Assembly: GCF_001434135.1 (NCBI RefSeq)
Contig: NZ_AZEB01000015.1
Span: 1-64,000, forward strand
DNA from: Lentilactobacillus kisonensis DSM 19906 = JCM 15041
GTDB taxonomy: Bacteria > Bacillota > Bacilli > Lactobacillales > Lactobacillaceae
Length of the DNA stretch: 64,000 bases
Direction of reading: 5' to 3'
Shown here in pieces: positions 1 to 8,355 of this stretch. Each line of letters opens with the position of its first letter. Position 1 is the first letter of the stretch. The notes below the pieces were generated by a model. The model was not told where the DNA came from. It was given only the letters and a program-made list of their open reading frames with translations, and searched no databases. Made by a program: the position numbers and the translations under genes.

Positions 1-39
1 CTTATGTCCCAGCCACATGCCCTTACTATTTAGCGATAA

Positions 40-1881
40 TCAATTTTCAAATATTTGTGAACTTTGCGAGTTTCCTGCGAGTATCGTTCGTCGATCACTG
101 CGAGCTCTTAGTGCCCATAAAATCGTCACGGTGTCGACAACTTCTTGGAAGAGGGCCCCAATAATAGCTGGAATCACGCCAAAACTGGCAATGAGCATTA
201 ATAGCGTACAAATAGCAATTCCAATTAACACCGATTCCTTGGCAACGGTCATGGTGCCCTTAGCAATATCAACTGCCTTACTGACAAGGCTGAGGTCATC
301 TTTTAAGACCACTGCATCAGCAGATTCGCTGGCAGCAGTCGCTCCGTGGGCCCCCATGGCGATGCCAACGTCGGCTGTTGCTAACGATGGGGCATCGTTA
401 ACCCCGTCACCAACCATGACGACGGGTCTAGCTTCCTTAGTGATCGCCTTGATAACGGCGATTTTTTCCTGCGGCAGGCGTTCGGCAAAAACTTTATCAA
501 TTCCCACCCGGTCGGCGATTTCGGCTGCAATGGGTTGACGATCCCCCGAAATCATCATGATTTGGTGAACTCCCATTTCATGGAGGGCAGCCATGACGCC
601 TTTAGCTTCTGGCCGCAGCTCGTCGGCAAACGAAACGTAACCCACATAAGCCCCATCAACGGAGACGTAGACGGTTGTCTTATCAACCTGCTGGATAGGA
701 TAGGTCGAAACAAATGTTGGTTTTCCCGCCTTAACTAACTTACCATCAATCGTTGCCTGAACCCCCTGTGCTGTTATTTCCTTAACGTCAGTAGCCGTTG
801 GGATGCTATCCGGTGTGGCAGCGACTAGTGATCGAGCCAAAATATGACTGGATTGTTGTTCGGCGCCAGCAGCTAATGAAAGTACTTGCTGTTTGGTATA
901 ACCAGCCACCGCAGCTACTGTATCAACGGTTAAGTGGCCCTTCGTAATGGTGCCGGTTTTATCAAACGCAAAGGTTTTGGCAGTTGCTAATTTCTCGATA
1001 ATGGTCCCGCTTTTAACGATAATGCCATTTCGACTTGCTCGGCTCATGCCAGAAACAAGCGCAATTGGGGCTGCTAGAATAAGTGGGCAAGGGGAGGCGA
1101 CTACTAACACTTCCGCAAATCTAACCGGGTCTTTAGATAGATACCAAGCAACCCCAGCAATGATATATGCTAACAACGTAAACGGCACGGCATAGCGGTC
1201 AGCCATTCGAACAAAACGGGCGGGCGTACTTTCAGCCTGTTTAACGAGTCGAATAATATTTTGGTACTGACTGTCATCGGCCGTTTTATCCGCGATCATG
1301 TAAAATGAATTGTCGCCGTTGATGGCACCAGACATGACCGGCTCACCGACCGTTTTGTCGATTGGCCGGGCTTCACCGGTTAATGAGGATTCGTCAACGG
1401 TTGTAGTTCCCTGGGTCAGTGTCCCATCAACGGGGATCACTTCTCCTGGCTTCACTAAGATTCGATTGCCAACGGTTACCTGATCGATTTGAACGTCGCT
1501 GATCGTTTCACCTTGCACCAAATGAGCTGATTGGGGTGAGTTTTCAAGGAGCGATTGTAATTCGGAATTGGCCTTATTGGCTGCATAGTCTTCCAGTGCA
1601 TCGCCGCCAGTTAGCATGAGAAGCACGATTAATGCGGCCCAGTACTCACCGACCGCAATGGTGGCAATAACCGCCGTGATTGCGAGGAGGTCAACCCCGA
1701 ATTTGCCCGAGCGGAGGGTTTTGACCATATCAATAAACATCAAGAGCGCAATTAAGGAACCCATGACTGAAATGACAACTTGCGCATAAACCGGCATGTT
1801 TAGGGCGAATTGTAAGATAAGTGAAATGAGGCCGACAATTAGAACACTGATGAGTCGCACGTAGTTTGTAAGCTTCTTCAT
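40..1881 (-). CDS. Heavy-metal translocating P1B-type ATPase, SPC type
   Basis: Predicted inner-membrane metal exporter of 613 residues driven by ATP hydrolysis. Visible motifs: actuator LTGEA near residue 167, transmembrane SPCPL near 263, phosphorylation site DKTGT at 307-311, and the hinge GDGVNDAP. There is no N-terminal heavy-metal-associated (HMA) CXXC domain. The HP dipeptide usual in the nucleotide-binding domain of this family is replaced by SSHILA, and the last membrane segment reads FQEVVD instead of the HEGGT type of P1B-4 pumps, so the metal cannot be named. Zn, Cd, Co and Fe are all possible. A GGGAGGG ribosome site precedes the ATG. It appears monocistronic, with a promoter at 1913-1942. 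Family assignment is certain; substrate is not. Confidence 0.9.
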   Translation of the reverse strand: MKKLTNYVRLISVLIVGLISLILQFALNMPVYAQVVISVMGSLIALLMFIDMVKTLRSGKFGVDLLAITAVIATIAVGEYWAALIVLLMLTGGDALEDYAANKANSELQSLLENSPQSAHLVQGETISDVQIDQVTVGNRILVKPGEVIPVDGTLTQGTTTVDESSLTGEARPIDKTVGEPVMSGAINGDNSFYMIADKTADDSQYQNIIRLVKQAESTPARFVRMADRYAVPFTLLAYIIAGVAWYLSKDPVRFAEVLVVASPCPLILAAPIALVSGMSRASRNGIIVKSGTIIEKLATAKTFAFDKTGTITKGHLTVDTVAAVAGYTKQQVLSLAAGAEQQSSHILARSLVAATPDSIPTATDVKEITAQGVQATIDGKLVKAGKPTFVSTYPIQQVDKTTVYVSVDGAYVGYVSFADELRPEAKGVMAALHEMGVHQIMMISGDRQPIAAEIADRVGIDKVFAERLPQEKIAVIKAITKEARPVVMVGDGVNDAPSLATADVGIAMGAHGATAASESADAVVLKDDLSLVSKAVDIAKGTMTVAKESVLIGIAICTLLMLIASFGVIPAIIGALFQEVVDTVTILWALRARSDRRTILAGNSQSSQIFEN

Positions 1882-1912
1882 AGCAAGCCCTCCCGTTTTT
1901 CTTCTTACCTAG

Positions 1913-1942
1913 ATTATAACAATTCTAAAGTGGAGAGTCCAA
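1913..1942 (-). promoter_or_regulatory. Putative promoter of the P-type ATPase gene
   Basis: On the minus strand TTGGAC (1937-1942) is followed after 18 nt by TATAAT (1913-1918), about 30 nt before the start codon. I see no clear metalloregulator operator around it. Confidence 0.5.
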
Positions 1943-2134
1943 TTGAAGCTACAAACTGAGCTTGTGTATAAAAAAGGTAGGCGCCAACGTTAAAATTTGT
2001 TGAGGCTTACCTATATTAATAATGATTTACCTAATGTAGTTTGATTCAAGGGCTATTGCAAGCTATCTTGTCATCGTTTAAAGCGCCATTGACATTCTAG
2101 AATCAATGTGTCCTTTTTTACTCTTTTTCAGAGT

Positions 2135-3001
2135 CTACGCCAGCTTACTAATCTTCTCAAAATCAGCATCGCTTAACTTAACGTTTGCGGCAGCCACGTT
2201 GTCTTCCAGGTGTTGGATAGAACTGGTACCAGGAATTGGCAAAATATTTGGAGAACGCTTTAGTAACCAAGCCAATGCAATTTGAGCCTCGGAAACGTTA
2301 TATTTAGCAGCGATTGAACTCAGTGGGCTGTCATTGCCGACTAATTTACCAGTATTGAGAGGGAACCACGGCACAAACGCCATGCCCTGGGATTCACAGT
2401 AATCAACCACGTCATCATCTTTATGGTCAGCAACGTTATACAGGTTCTCAACGGCGTCAATTTTGGCGTATTTCTGGGCTTCTTTGATTTCTTCAATGGT
2501 TACTTGGCTGAGGCCAATGTGTTTAATCTTGCCCTCATCTTGCATCTTCTTAAGTTCGCCAACTTGTTCGGCAACTGGGAAGTGTGAATCAATTCGGTGC
2601 AAGAATAGCAGGTCCTCATGATCAAGACCAAGCGTCATCATGGATACTTCAACTTGTTGCCGCAGGTAGCCAGGTTCACCATGCGGTGTCCAGAGGCTAG
2701 GCCCCTGACGAGTTTGACCAACTTTATCCGAAATGAAAATTTGATCGCGATTGGCAGCCTTCTTCAAGCCAGCAGCCAGATAACGATCCGCAAACCAGGG
2801 GCCATACGAATCAGCGGTATCAAAGAAGTTAATGCCAAGTTCGGTTGCCCGTTTAACGACGCTTACAGCTTGATCCGAGTCCTTAAACGGTCCCCAGGTA
2901 CCATGTCCCGTGAGCTGCATGGTCCCATATCCTAACCGGTTGATCTTGAATTGATCATCAAATTGATAAGTACCAGAATTAGCTGCATTTAGTTCTGCCA
3001 T
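2135..3001 (-). CDS. Aldo/keto reductase
   Basis: NAD(P)H-dependent reductase of 288 residues with a TIM-barrel fold. The catalytic tetrad is visible: Asp in NFFDTADSYG, Tyr in the same segment, Lys in ISDKVG and His in LFLHRID. The C-terminal part contains LPIPGTSSIQHLEDN, the usual cofactor-binding loop. I chose the internal ATG at 3001 because AAGTGG lies about 7 nt upstream; a frame start six codons earlier lacks a site. The physiological substrate cannot be told from sequence. It stands alone between the ATPase gene and the divergently read polyphosphate operon. Confidence 0.85.
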   Translation of the reverse strand: MAELNAANSGTYQFDDQFKINRLGYGTMQLTGHGTWGPFKDSDQAVSVVKRATELGINFFDTADSYGPWFADRYLAAGLKKAANRDQIFISDKVGQTRQGPSLWTPHGEPGYLRQQVEVSMMTLGLDHEDLLFLHRIDSHFPVAEQVGELKKMQDEGKIKHIGLSQVTIEEIKEAQKYAKIDAVENLYNVADHKDDDVVDYCESQGMAFVPWFPLNTGKLVGNDSPLSSIAAKYNVSEAQIALAWLLKRSPNILPIPGTSSIQHLEDNVAAANVKLSDADFEKISKLA

Positions 3002-3282
3002 TATTGCCACTTCTTTCATTAAGTTTTACTACATGAACTATTATAATCGCCCCTTTTTCAAAATACCATCGAAAGGGTTGGGGGATTTGCCATCCCTTTT
3101 CTTGAATAAAGTTTGTTTTAAAGCCATTTATCAACGGATAACACTAAAATGAGTGGGCCTTTAAAAAAATGAGTAAAATTTCTTTTTGTTGCAGCCGCTT
3201 GCCCATTGGAATTATTGTATACTAGCTTTGATCATATTAATTAGTTGAACAACTGCGGCAGTGCATACAGAGGATGATTATG

Positions 3283-4824
3283 ATGGCAGGCAAGTACTTT
3301 GGAGCAATTATTGTAAACGTATCGGGCTTGGAATTGTTAATTGTAAATTTAAAAAATGCCAAAACGTTAGAGCGGGTCAAAAAAGAGATTAATCTTGGTG
3401 ACGATGTTTATCAAGATAAGCCGGTTAGTTTTGATTCTGTAGAGCGGGTCTCTGAGGCCTTGACCGGATTCGTCCAGATTTTAAACGACTATGGGGTTAC
3501 CAACTACAAATTGTGGGGCAGTCAGGCACTGTCTGAGGCAATTAACGCGGACTTCATCGCTGACCAGCTATTCCTTCACACTGGCTTAACCGTTCAGTGG
3601 CTTTCAACCAGCGAGGAAACCTATTACCGGAATCAGAAAATTTCAGTTAAGTTAACTAATGATGAGAACAACAATCAGCGAGCAGTTTTCTTGGTGGGGA
3701 TCACTTCAGGTAACACCGCAATTACGGAGTTTGATGGTGGTCAGTTTATGTCATCGACAAACTTTGCCTTAGGACCAATCAAAATTGCCGAAGACCTGCA
3801 AAGCTTGCGGCAAACGGCCCCTAACTCCATTGGATTGTTGAACGACTACATTGATAGCAAGTTAAACGATTTCTATATCGGGAACCCCTCAAGTGTTGTC
3901 CAGGACCCGGCTCCCAGCAAAATTATTTTACTAGGGACATTGCCACTTAAGCAGATGATTGATCATTATTTAGGTGACCCGAGGAAGAATTTGACGGTCG
4001 ATGAATTTAATGAACTCATTGATAAACTGGTGGATGCTTCTGACCAGTACGTGGTGGAAGAGCTGCAGGTTGATGAAGAATACGTGCCATTGATTTTGCC
4101 GGAATTACTCTTGATCAGGCGGGTCATTAGGCTAACGAATGCAACCGAAGTGGGCTTTTCCAATGCCAGTGTGGTGGATGGCCTGGTCAATAACGAGGCG
4201 GTTATCCAGGGATATTCCAAGTTGGATTTCGTGCCCCAAACGATTACGATGGCAAATAATTTGGCCATTCATTATGGGGTGGAGCCAGTTCATCAACGCC
4301 TGGTAACTAAGTTTGCTCTGCATTTGTTTGATCAGCTTAAGCCGTTGCATAAGTTAGGCAACCGCGAGCGGGTGATACTGCAAGTCGCTTCGATTTTACA
4401 TGATGTCGGTAATTACATCGGCATTCATGAACATTATCTGCACTCGGAATATATCATTCAGCATTCAGATATTATCGGCCTTTCTGACATAGAGCGGCGG
4501 ACAATCGCCGCTGTTGCACGGTATCATAGTTCGACAACGCCGAGTGAAGACCTCAGTCATTTTCAGCATATCTCAGCTGAAAACCGGCGTTTAATTTCTA
4601 AGCTAGCCGCTATTCTTCGCTTGGCCGATGCGCTTGACGACGATCGTCAGCAAAAGGTTAAGAAGATTTCAGTTTCAATTAAAGCACCAAAAGTGATCAT
4701 TACCGTCTTTAGTAATGCCAATTTGGCATATGAGAACTGGATTTTTAATTCTAAGAGTCAATTCTTCACGGAAGCATATGGATTTAAAGCAGTATTGAAA
4801 CAAAGGAGCGTGAAGACAAAATGA
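3283..4824 (+). CDS. Ppx/GppA-like protein with C-terminal HD domain
   Basis: A protein of about 513 residues. The N-terminal half resembles the actin-like Ppx/GppA fold in layout, but the glycine-rich phosphate loops are poorly conserved. The C-terminal half is an HD-type phosphohydrolase: LHDVGN with His-Asp near residue 375, preceded by a conserved His region (HYGVEPVHQRL) and followed by HYLHSEY and ARYHS metal-ligand candidates. It overlaps ppk by four bases (ATGA), so the two are translationally coupled. It could hydrolyse polyphosphate or (p)ppGpp-like nucleotides, or only regulate Ppk. Three in-frame ATGs occur at 3274, 3280 and 3283; AGAGG at 3269-3273 favours the later ones. Confidence 0.75.
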   Translation: MAGKYFGAIIVNVSGLELLIVNLKNAKTLERVKKEINLGDDVYQDKPVSFDSVERVSEALTGFVQILNDYGVTNYKLWGSQALSEAINADFIADQLFLHTGLTVQWLSTSEETYYRNQKISVKLTNDENNNQRAVFLVGITSGNTAITEFDGGQFMSSTNFALGPIKIAEDLQSLRQTAPNSIGLLNDYIDSKLNDFYIGNPSSVVQDPAPSKIILLGTLPLKQMIDHYLGDPRKNLTVDEFNELIDKLVDASDQYVVEELQVDEEYVPLILPELLLIRRVIRLTNATEVGFSNASVVDGLVNNEAVIQGYSKLDFVPQTITMANNLAIHYGVEPVHQRLVTKFALHLFDQLKPLHKLGNRERVILQVASILHDVGNYIGIHEHYLHSEYIIQHSDIIGLSDIERRTIAAVARYHSSTTPSEDLSHFQHISAENRRLISKLAAILRLADALDDDRQQKVKKISVSIKAPKVIITVFSNANLAYENWIFNSKSQFFTEAYGFKAVLKQRSVKTK

Positions 4825-6998
4825 GTTCGAAAGTCGATTTTAAGAATCCCAATTATTATACTAACCGCGAACTCAGTTGGTTGGACTTTAATTATCGGGT
4901 GTTAGACGAAGCCAGGGACAAGGCTAACCCACTGTTAGAACGGGTAAAGTTCTTAGGAATCACCCAGAGTAACCTAGATGAATTCTTCATGGTCCGGGTG
5001 GCGTCACTGGCTAAATTAACGGAAGTCAAGTATGAGGGGACCGATGCATCGGGATTAACCCCAGCGGAGCAATTAAAAGCCGTTAACGATAAGTCCCATG
5101 ACATGCTGGTTAAGCAGTACAGTACTTTAAATCGGTCATTATTGCCAGCACTGAACCAGATTGGGGTTCATTTACTCAGTGTCGACGAGCTAAGTGACCG
5201 ACAGTTCCAGTTTATTAAGGGTTATTTTCACGATGAGCTTTATCCGGTATTAACGCCAATGGCCGATGACAGTTCACGGCCGTTTCCGTTTATCAGTAAC
5301 GATTCCTTGAACCTGTCACTGCGGATTACTAAGAATGACGATGAAGACGAAAAGACGTTATACGCCACGTTGCAAGTGCCAAGCATTTTTCCCAGGGTTA
5401 TTCGCTTACCCGGGGCGCCCAATGAGTTTATTTTGATTGAAGAGATTATTAAACGGTTTGTTAACCAACTGTTTATTAACTATGACATTAAAGAAGTATC
5501 GACGTTCCGAGTTATTCGGGATATGGACCTAGATGTTGCCGAAGAAGATACCTCTGACCTGCTTAAAAAGGTACAGCAGCAGCTTAAGCTCCGGGAACAT
5601 GGTCAAGTTATTCGCTTGGAAGTTGATTCCGACATTAGCAAGAAATTGCGTAAACGGCTGGTTAAGGAACTTCAGACAGAGGAAGATTCGGTGTATGAAG
5701 TCAACGGGCCAATTGACCTCACGTTTTTAAATAAGTTAGCCAGCGCGGTGGTTGGCCATGATGACCTGTTATACCCGCCCTTTAAGGCTTATCAACCTGA
5801 GGAGTTGGATTCAGATCATAATATTTTTGAGGCAATCAAACAGCACGATTGGTTGATGCAACACCCTTATGATAAATTCGACTCGGTGGTTGAGTTTATC
5901 CGGCAAGCATCAATTGATAAGGAAGTCCTTGCCATTAAGATGACCCTATACCGGGTATCTGGTGACTCACCTATTATCAAGTACCTTGGCCGAGCAGCTC
6001 AAAATGGAAAACAGGTGACCGTCCTTGTTGAGGTTAAAGCTCGTTTTGATGAAGAAAACAACGTTCACTGGGCGCGCCAGCTTGAAAAAATGGGATGTCA
6101 CGTGATTTATGGATTGGTTGGATTAAAAACCCACTCCAAGTTATCCTTGGTCGTTCGCCGGGAAGAAAATGGGATCCGCCGATACATCCATATGGGAACT
6201 GGGAATTATAACGATGTCACCGCCCACTTCTATACTGACTTAGGCTTACTAACTTGCAATAACGATATTGGCATTGACGTCACGAATATCTTCAACATGT
6301 TGTCCGGCTACTCTAGGCCACCATACTTCCATCAGCTTCATATTTCACCTAGAGGGATTCGGGACTTTATCATGGATCGATTGGACGAAGCAATTAAATA
6401 CGTCAAGGCTGATCGACCGGTTCACATTCAAATGAAGATGAATTCGCTATCGGATCAAGATATGATTGCCAAGCTTTATGAGGCATCCACTGCTGGGGTT
6501 GCCATTGATTTGATCGTGCGGGGAATCTGCTGCTTAAAGACGGGGATTCCGGGTGTCAGTGAAAACATCACGGTGCATTCCATTGTTGGCCGTTTCCTAG
6601 AACATAGCCGAATTTACCTGTTTAACTTTGATGGTGAACAACAGGTCTATCTCTCCAGTGCCGATTTGATGACACGAAACCTCAACCGGCGGGTGGAACA
6701 GCTTTTCCCAGTATTGCAGCCAGATTTGGCAAAACGGGTGGTCGATATTTATGAAATAATGTGGACGGATAACGTTAAGACCCGAACGCTGGATAAGGAC
6801 GGTGACTATAAACGAGTTGACCGCCGTGGCCGGGCCCCGCTTGATTCCCAGGAATACTTTGCGGATCAAGCAACCAAATTGGCCGATGCGCAACAAAACT
6901 CACAACGGCCAAAAAGTGGTGCCCAGTTTCAGCCGATGATGAGCCCGCAAAATCAACCGGATCCATTTACCGACGATGATGGGAGTGATGAAGCGTAA
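4821..6998 (+). CDS. ppk: Polyphosphate kinase
   Basis: Makes inorganic polyphosphate from ATP, reversibly. The product has 725 residues, typical for PPK1. The N-terminal domain starts with the family signature NRELSWLDFNYRVLDEA and NLDEFFMVRVASL. The phospholipase-D-like catalytic domains show LKTHSKLSLVVRRE and YIHMGTGNYND, the two conserved His regions that include the autophosphorylated His in characterised PPK1. The C-terminal tail after about residue 690 is Gln/Pro/Asp-rich and probably disordered. The gene lies between two Ppx-like genes with overlaps of 4 and 1 bases, so synthesis and degradation are co-expressed. Confidence 0.96.
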   Translation: MSSKVDFKNPNYYTNRELSWLDFNYRVLDEARDKANPLLERVKFLGITQSNLDEFFMVRVASLAKLTEVKYEGTDASGLTPAEQLKAVNDKSHDMLVKQYSTLNRSLLPALNQIGVHLLSVDELSDRQFQFIKGYFHDELYPVLTPMADDSSRPFPFISNDSLNLSLRITKNDDEDEKTLYATLQVPSIFPRVIRLPGAPNEFILIEEIIKRFVNQLFINYDIKEVSTFRVIRDMDLDVAEEDTSDLLKKVQQQLKLREHGQVIRLEVDSDISKKLRKRLVKELQTEEDSVYEVNGPIDLTFLNKLASAVVGHDDLLYPPFKAYQPEELDSDHNIFEAIKQHDWLMQHPYDKFDSVVEFIRQASIDKEVLAIKMTLYRVSGDSPIIKYLGRAAQNGKQVTVLVEVKARFDEENNVHWARQLEKMGCHVIYGLVGLKTHSKLSLVVRREENGIRRYIHMGTGNYNDVTAHFYTDLGLLTCNNDIGIDVTNIFNMLSGYSRPPYFHQLHISPRGIRDFIMDRLDEAIKYVKADRPVHIQMKMNSLSDQDMIAKLYEASTAGVAIDLIVRGICCLKTGIPGVSENITVHSIVGRFLEHSRIYLFNFDGEQQVYLSSADLMTRNLNRRVEQLFPVLQPDLAKRVVDIYEIMWTDNVKTRTLDKDGDYKRVDRRGRAPLDSQEYFADQATKLADAQQNSQRPKSGAQFQPMMSPQNQPDPFTDDDGSDEA

Positions 6999-7945
6999 TG
7001 GAGAACTTTGCTGTAATTGATTTAGGCTCTAACTCTGTTCGGATGACAATTAGTCAGATTAGTAAGAACGCAACATACCAAACGGTCACCCAGATGAAGG
7101 AATATGTCCGGCTGTCAGAAAATATGGGCGTTGAGAAGATTCTTCAACCAGAAGCGATTGAGCGGACGATGGCTGCGTTAAAGGGATTCAAAGACGTGTA
7201 TGAAAAGCTTGATAACCTGACCATTAAGGCCGTGGCAACCGCGGCAGTCCGGCAGGCGACCAATCAAAAAGCATTTCTCAAACGGGTTAAAAATGATCTC
7301 GGCATTGACCTTGACGTGATTTCGGGTTCTCAAGAAGCGTACTATGATTACGTTGGCGTTAGCGAAACGCTCCCTGCAACTAACTGCGTCATTATTGATA
7401 CTGGTGGGGCAAGTGCCGAAATTATCTTGGTTCAAAATGGCCGGGTAACTAATCTGATTAGCATTCCCATCGGCTCGGTCACCCTATCGTCGAAGTTCGA
7501 TTTAGCGGACGTGGTTTCGGCTCAGGAGTTCTTCAAGGCGGTTATGTTCGTTGAGAAAATATTCCAAAACGTCTGGTGGTTAAAAAACGGGTTAAATTTA
7601 CCGATCATTGGCCTTGGCGGCAGCAACCGAACTCTGGCTAAGATCAACCGGCGTTATAATAATTTGCTGGATACAGACGATATTCACGGTTACCAATTAC
7701 GAGACGAGCAGGTTAACGATACGTTCCAGCGAATTCTTGGCGAAAATTTAGAAGAACGCAAGAAGGTTCCAGGGATTAGTAAGGCCAGAGCAGACATCAT
7801 TGTCGGTGGCCTGATTCCAGCAATTTTACTAATGAACTATCTTGATTCTGACCGAATTACGTTCTCGACTAGTGGTCTGCGAGAAGGGATTTTGTTTGAA
7901 AAGTTGCATGATATGATTAAGCTGAATGTCGATAAACAGGGCTGA
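6998..7945 (+). CDS. ppx: Exopolyphosphatase / Ppx-GppA phosphatase
   Basis: Removes terminal phosphate from polyphosphate, or possibly from pppGpp. It has 315 residues, the short form lacking the C-terminal HD extension of E. coli Ppx. The actin-like fold motifs are intact: FAVIDLGSNSVRMTI at the N terminus, ATAAVRQA, CVIIDTGGASAEIIL and the GLGGSNRTLAKI loop. The start ATG overlaps the ppk stop in TAATG. It closes the three-gene operon; a strong hairpin terminator follows at 8095-8143. Confidence 0.92.
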   Translation: MENFAVIDLGSNSVRMTISQISKNATYQTVTQMKEYVRLSENMGVEKILQPEAIERTMAALKGFKDVYEKLDNLTIKAVATAAVRQATNQKAFLKRVKNDLGIDLDVISGSQEAYYDYVGVSETLPATNCVIIDTGGASAEIILVQNGRVTNLISIPIGSVTLSSKFDLADVVSAQEFFKAVMFVEKIFQNVWWLKNGLNLPIIGLGGSNRTLAKINRRYNNLLDTDDIHGYQLRDEQVNDTFQRILGENLEERKKVPGISKARADIIVGGLIPAILLMNYLDSDRITFSTSGLREGILFEKLHDMIKLNVDKQG

Positions 7946-8094
7946 CTAGTTGCGGTTACTTGTTCTCAAAATTCGTCGGGTTGTAGCGAGCGGTCATCTC
8001 ACTCGATTCCAGTTGACGAACGGGCATTACGTCACTGTTTTGAAGACTGCAACTAAGAATATTAAGTAATTTTTGATTTGACTTAGCATGAGTC

Positions 8095-8143
8095 AAAAGC
8101 ACCATACGACCTATAAAAAAATAGGTTGTATGGTGCTTTTTGG
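8095..8143 (+). terminator. Rho-independent terminator after the ppk operon
   Basis: A stem of about 18 bp (AAAGCACCATACGACCTAT against ATAGGTTGTATGGTGCTTT) with an A-rich loop and T run. It is nearly symmetric and can act on both strands, which suits the convergent gene ending at 8356. Confidence 0.9.
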
Positions 8144-8225
8144 TGTGAGGAGTTATTTGGGATGCTTTTGGAGTGGATTGAGTTTTTTGGTTTTTAGTGA
8201 AGGGGATCTATAGTGGGCATTTTCT

Positions 8226-8355
8226 GTTATATAGAGTAGGATCGCTATGCAAAGCAAGAATCTGCGTGTAAGCACCTTTGAGAAAAATTCCAAGCCCAGG
8301 AATTTCCCTCAAAGGAGACTTACACTCCGATTCTTAACCGCTTTGCTCCGCTCAC
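8226..8355 (-). repeat. Palindromic intergenic element, copy 1
   Basis: Reads GTGAGCGGAGC immediately after the stop codon of the minus-strand yhgE gene. Helices in order: GCAAAGC/GCTTTGC, AAGAATC/GATTCTT, GTGTAAG/CTTACAC and a long inner stem CCTTTGAGGGAAATTCC/GGAATTTTTCTCAAAGG. The tail resembles the tails of other copies (atagagtagg). With the terminator at 8095 it fills the gap 7946-8355. Confidence 0.85.

Noticed and set aside
2085-2116. Inverted repeat ATTGACATTC/GAATCAATG as a terminator for the aldo/keto reductase
   Set aside because: The T run follows on the plus strand whereas the gene is on the minus strand, and the stem is short.
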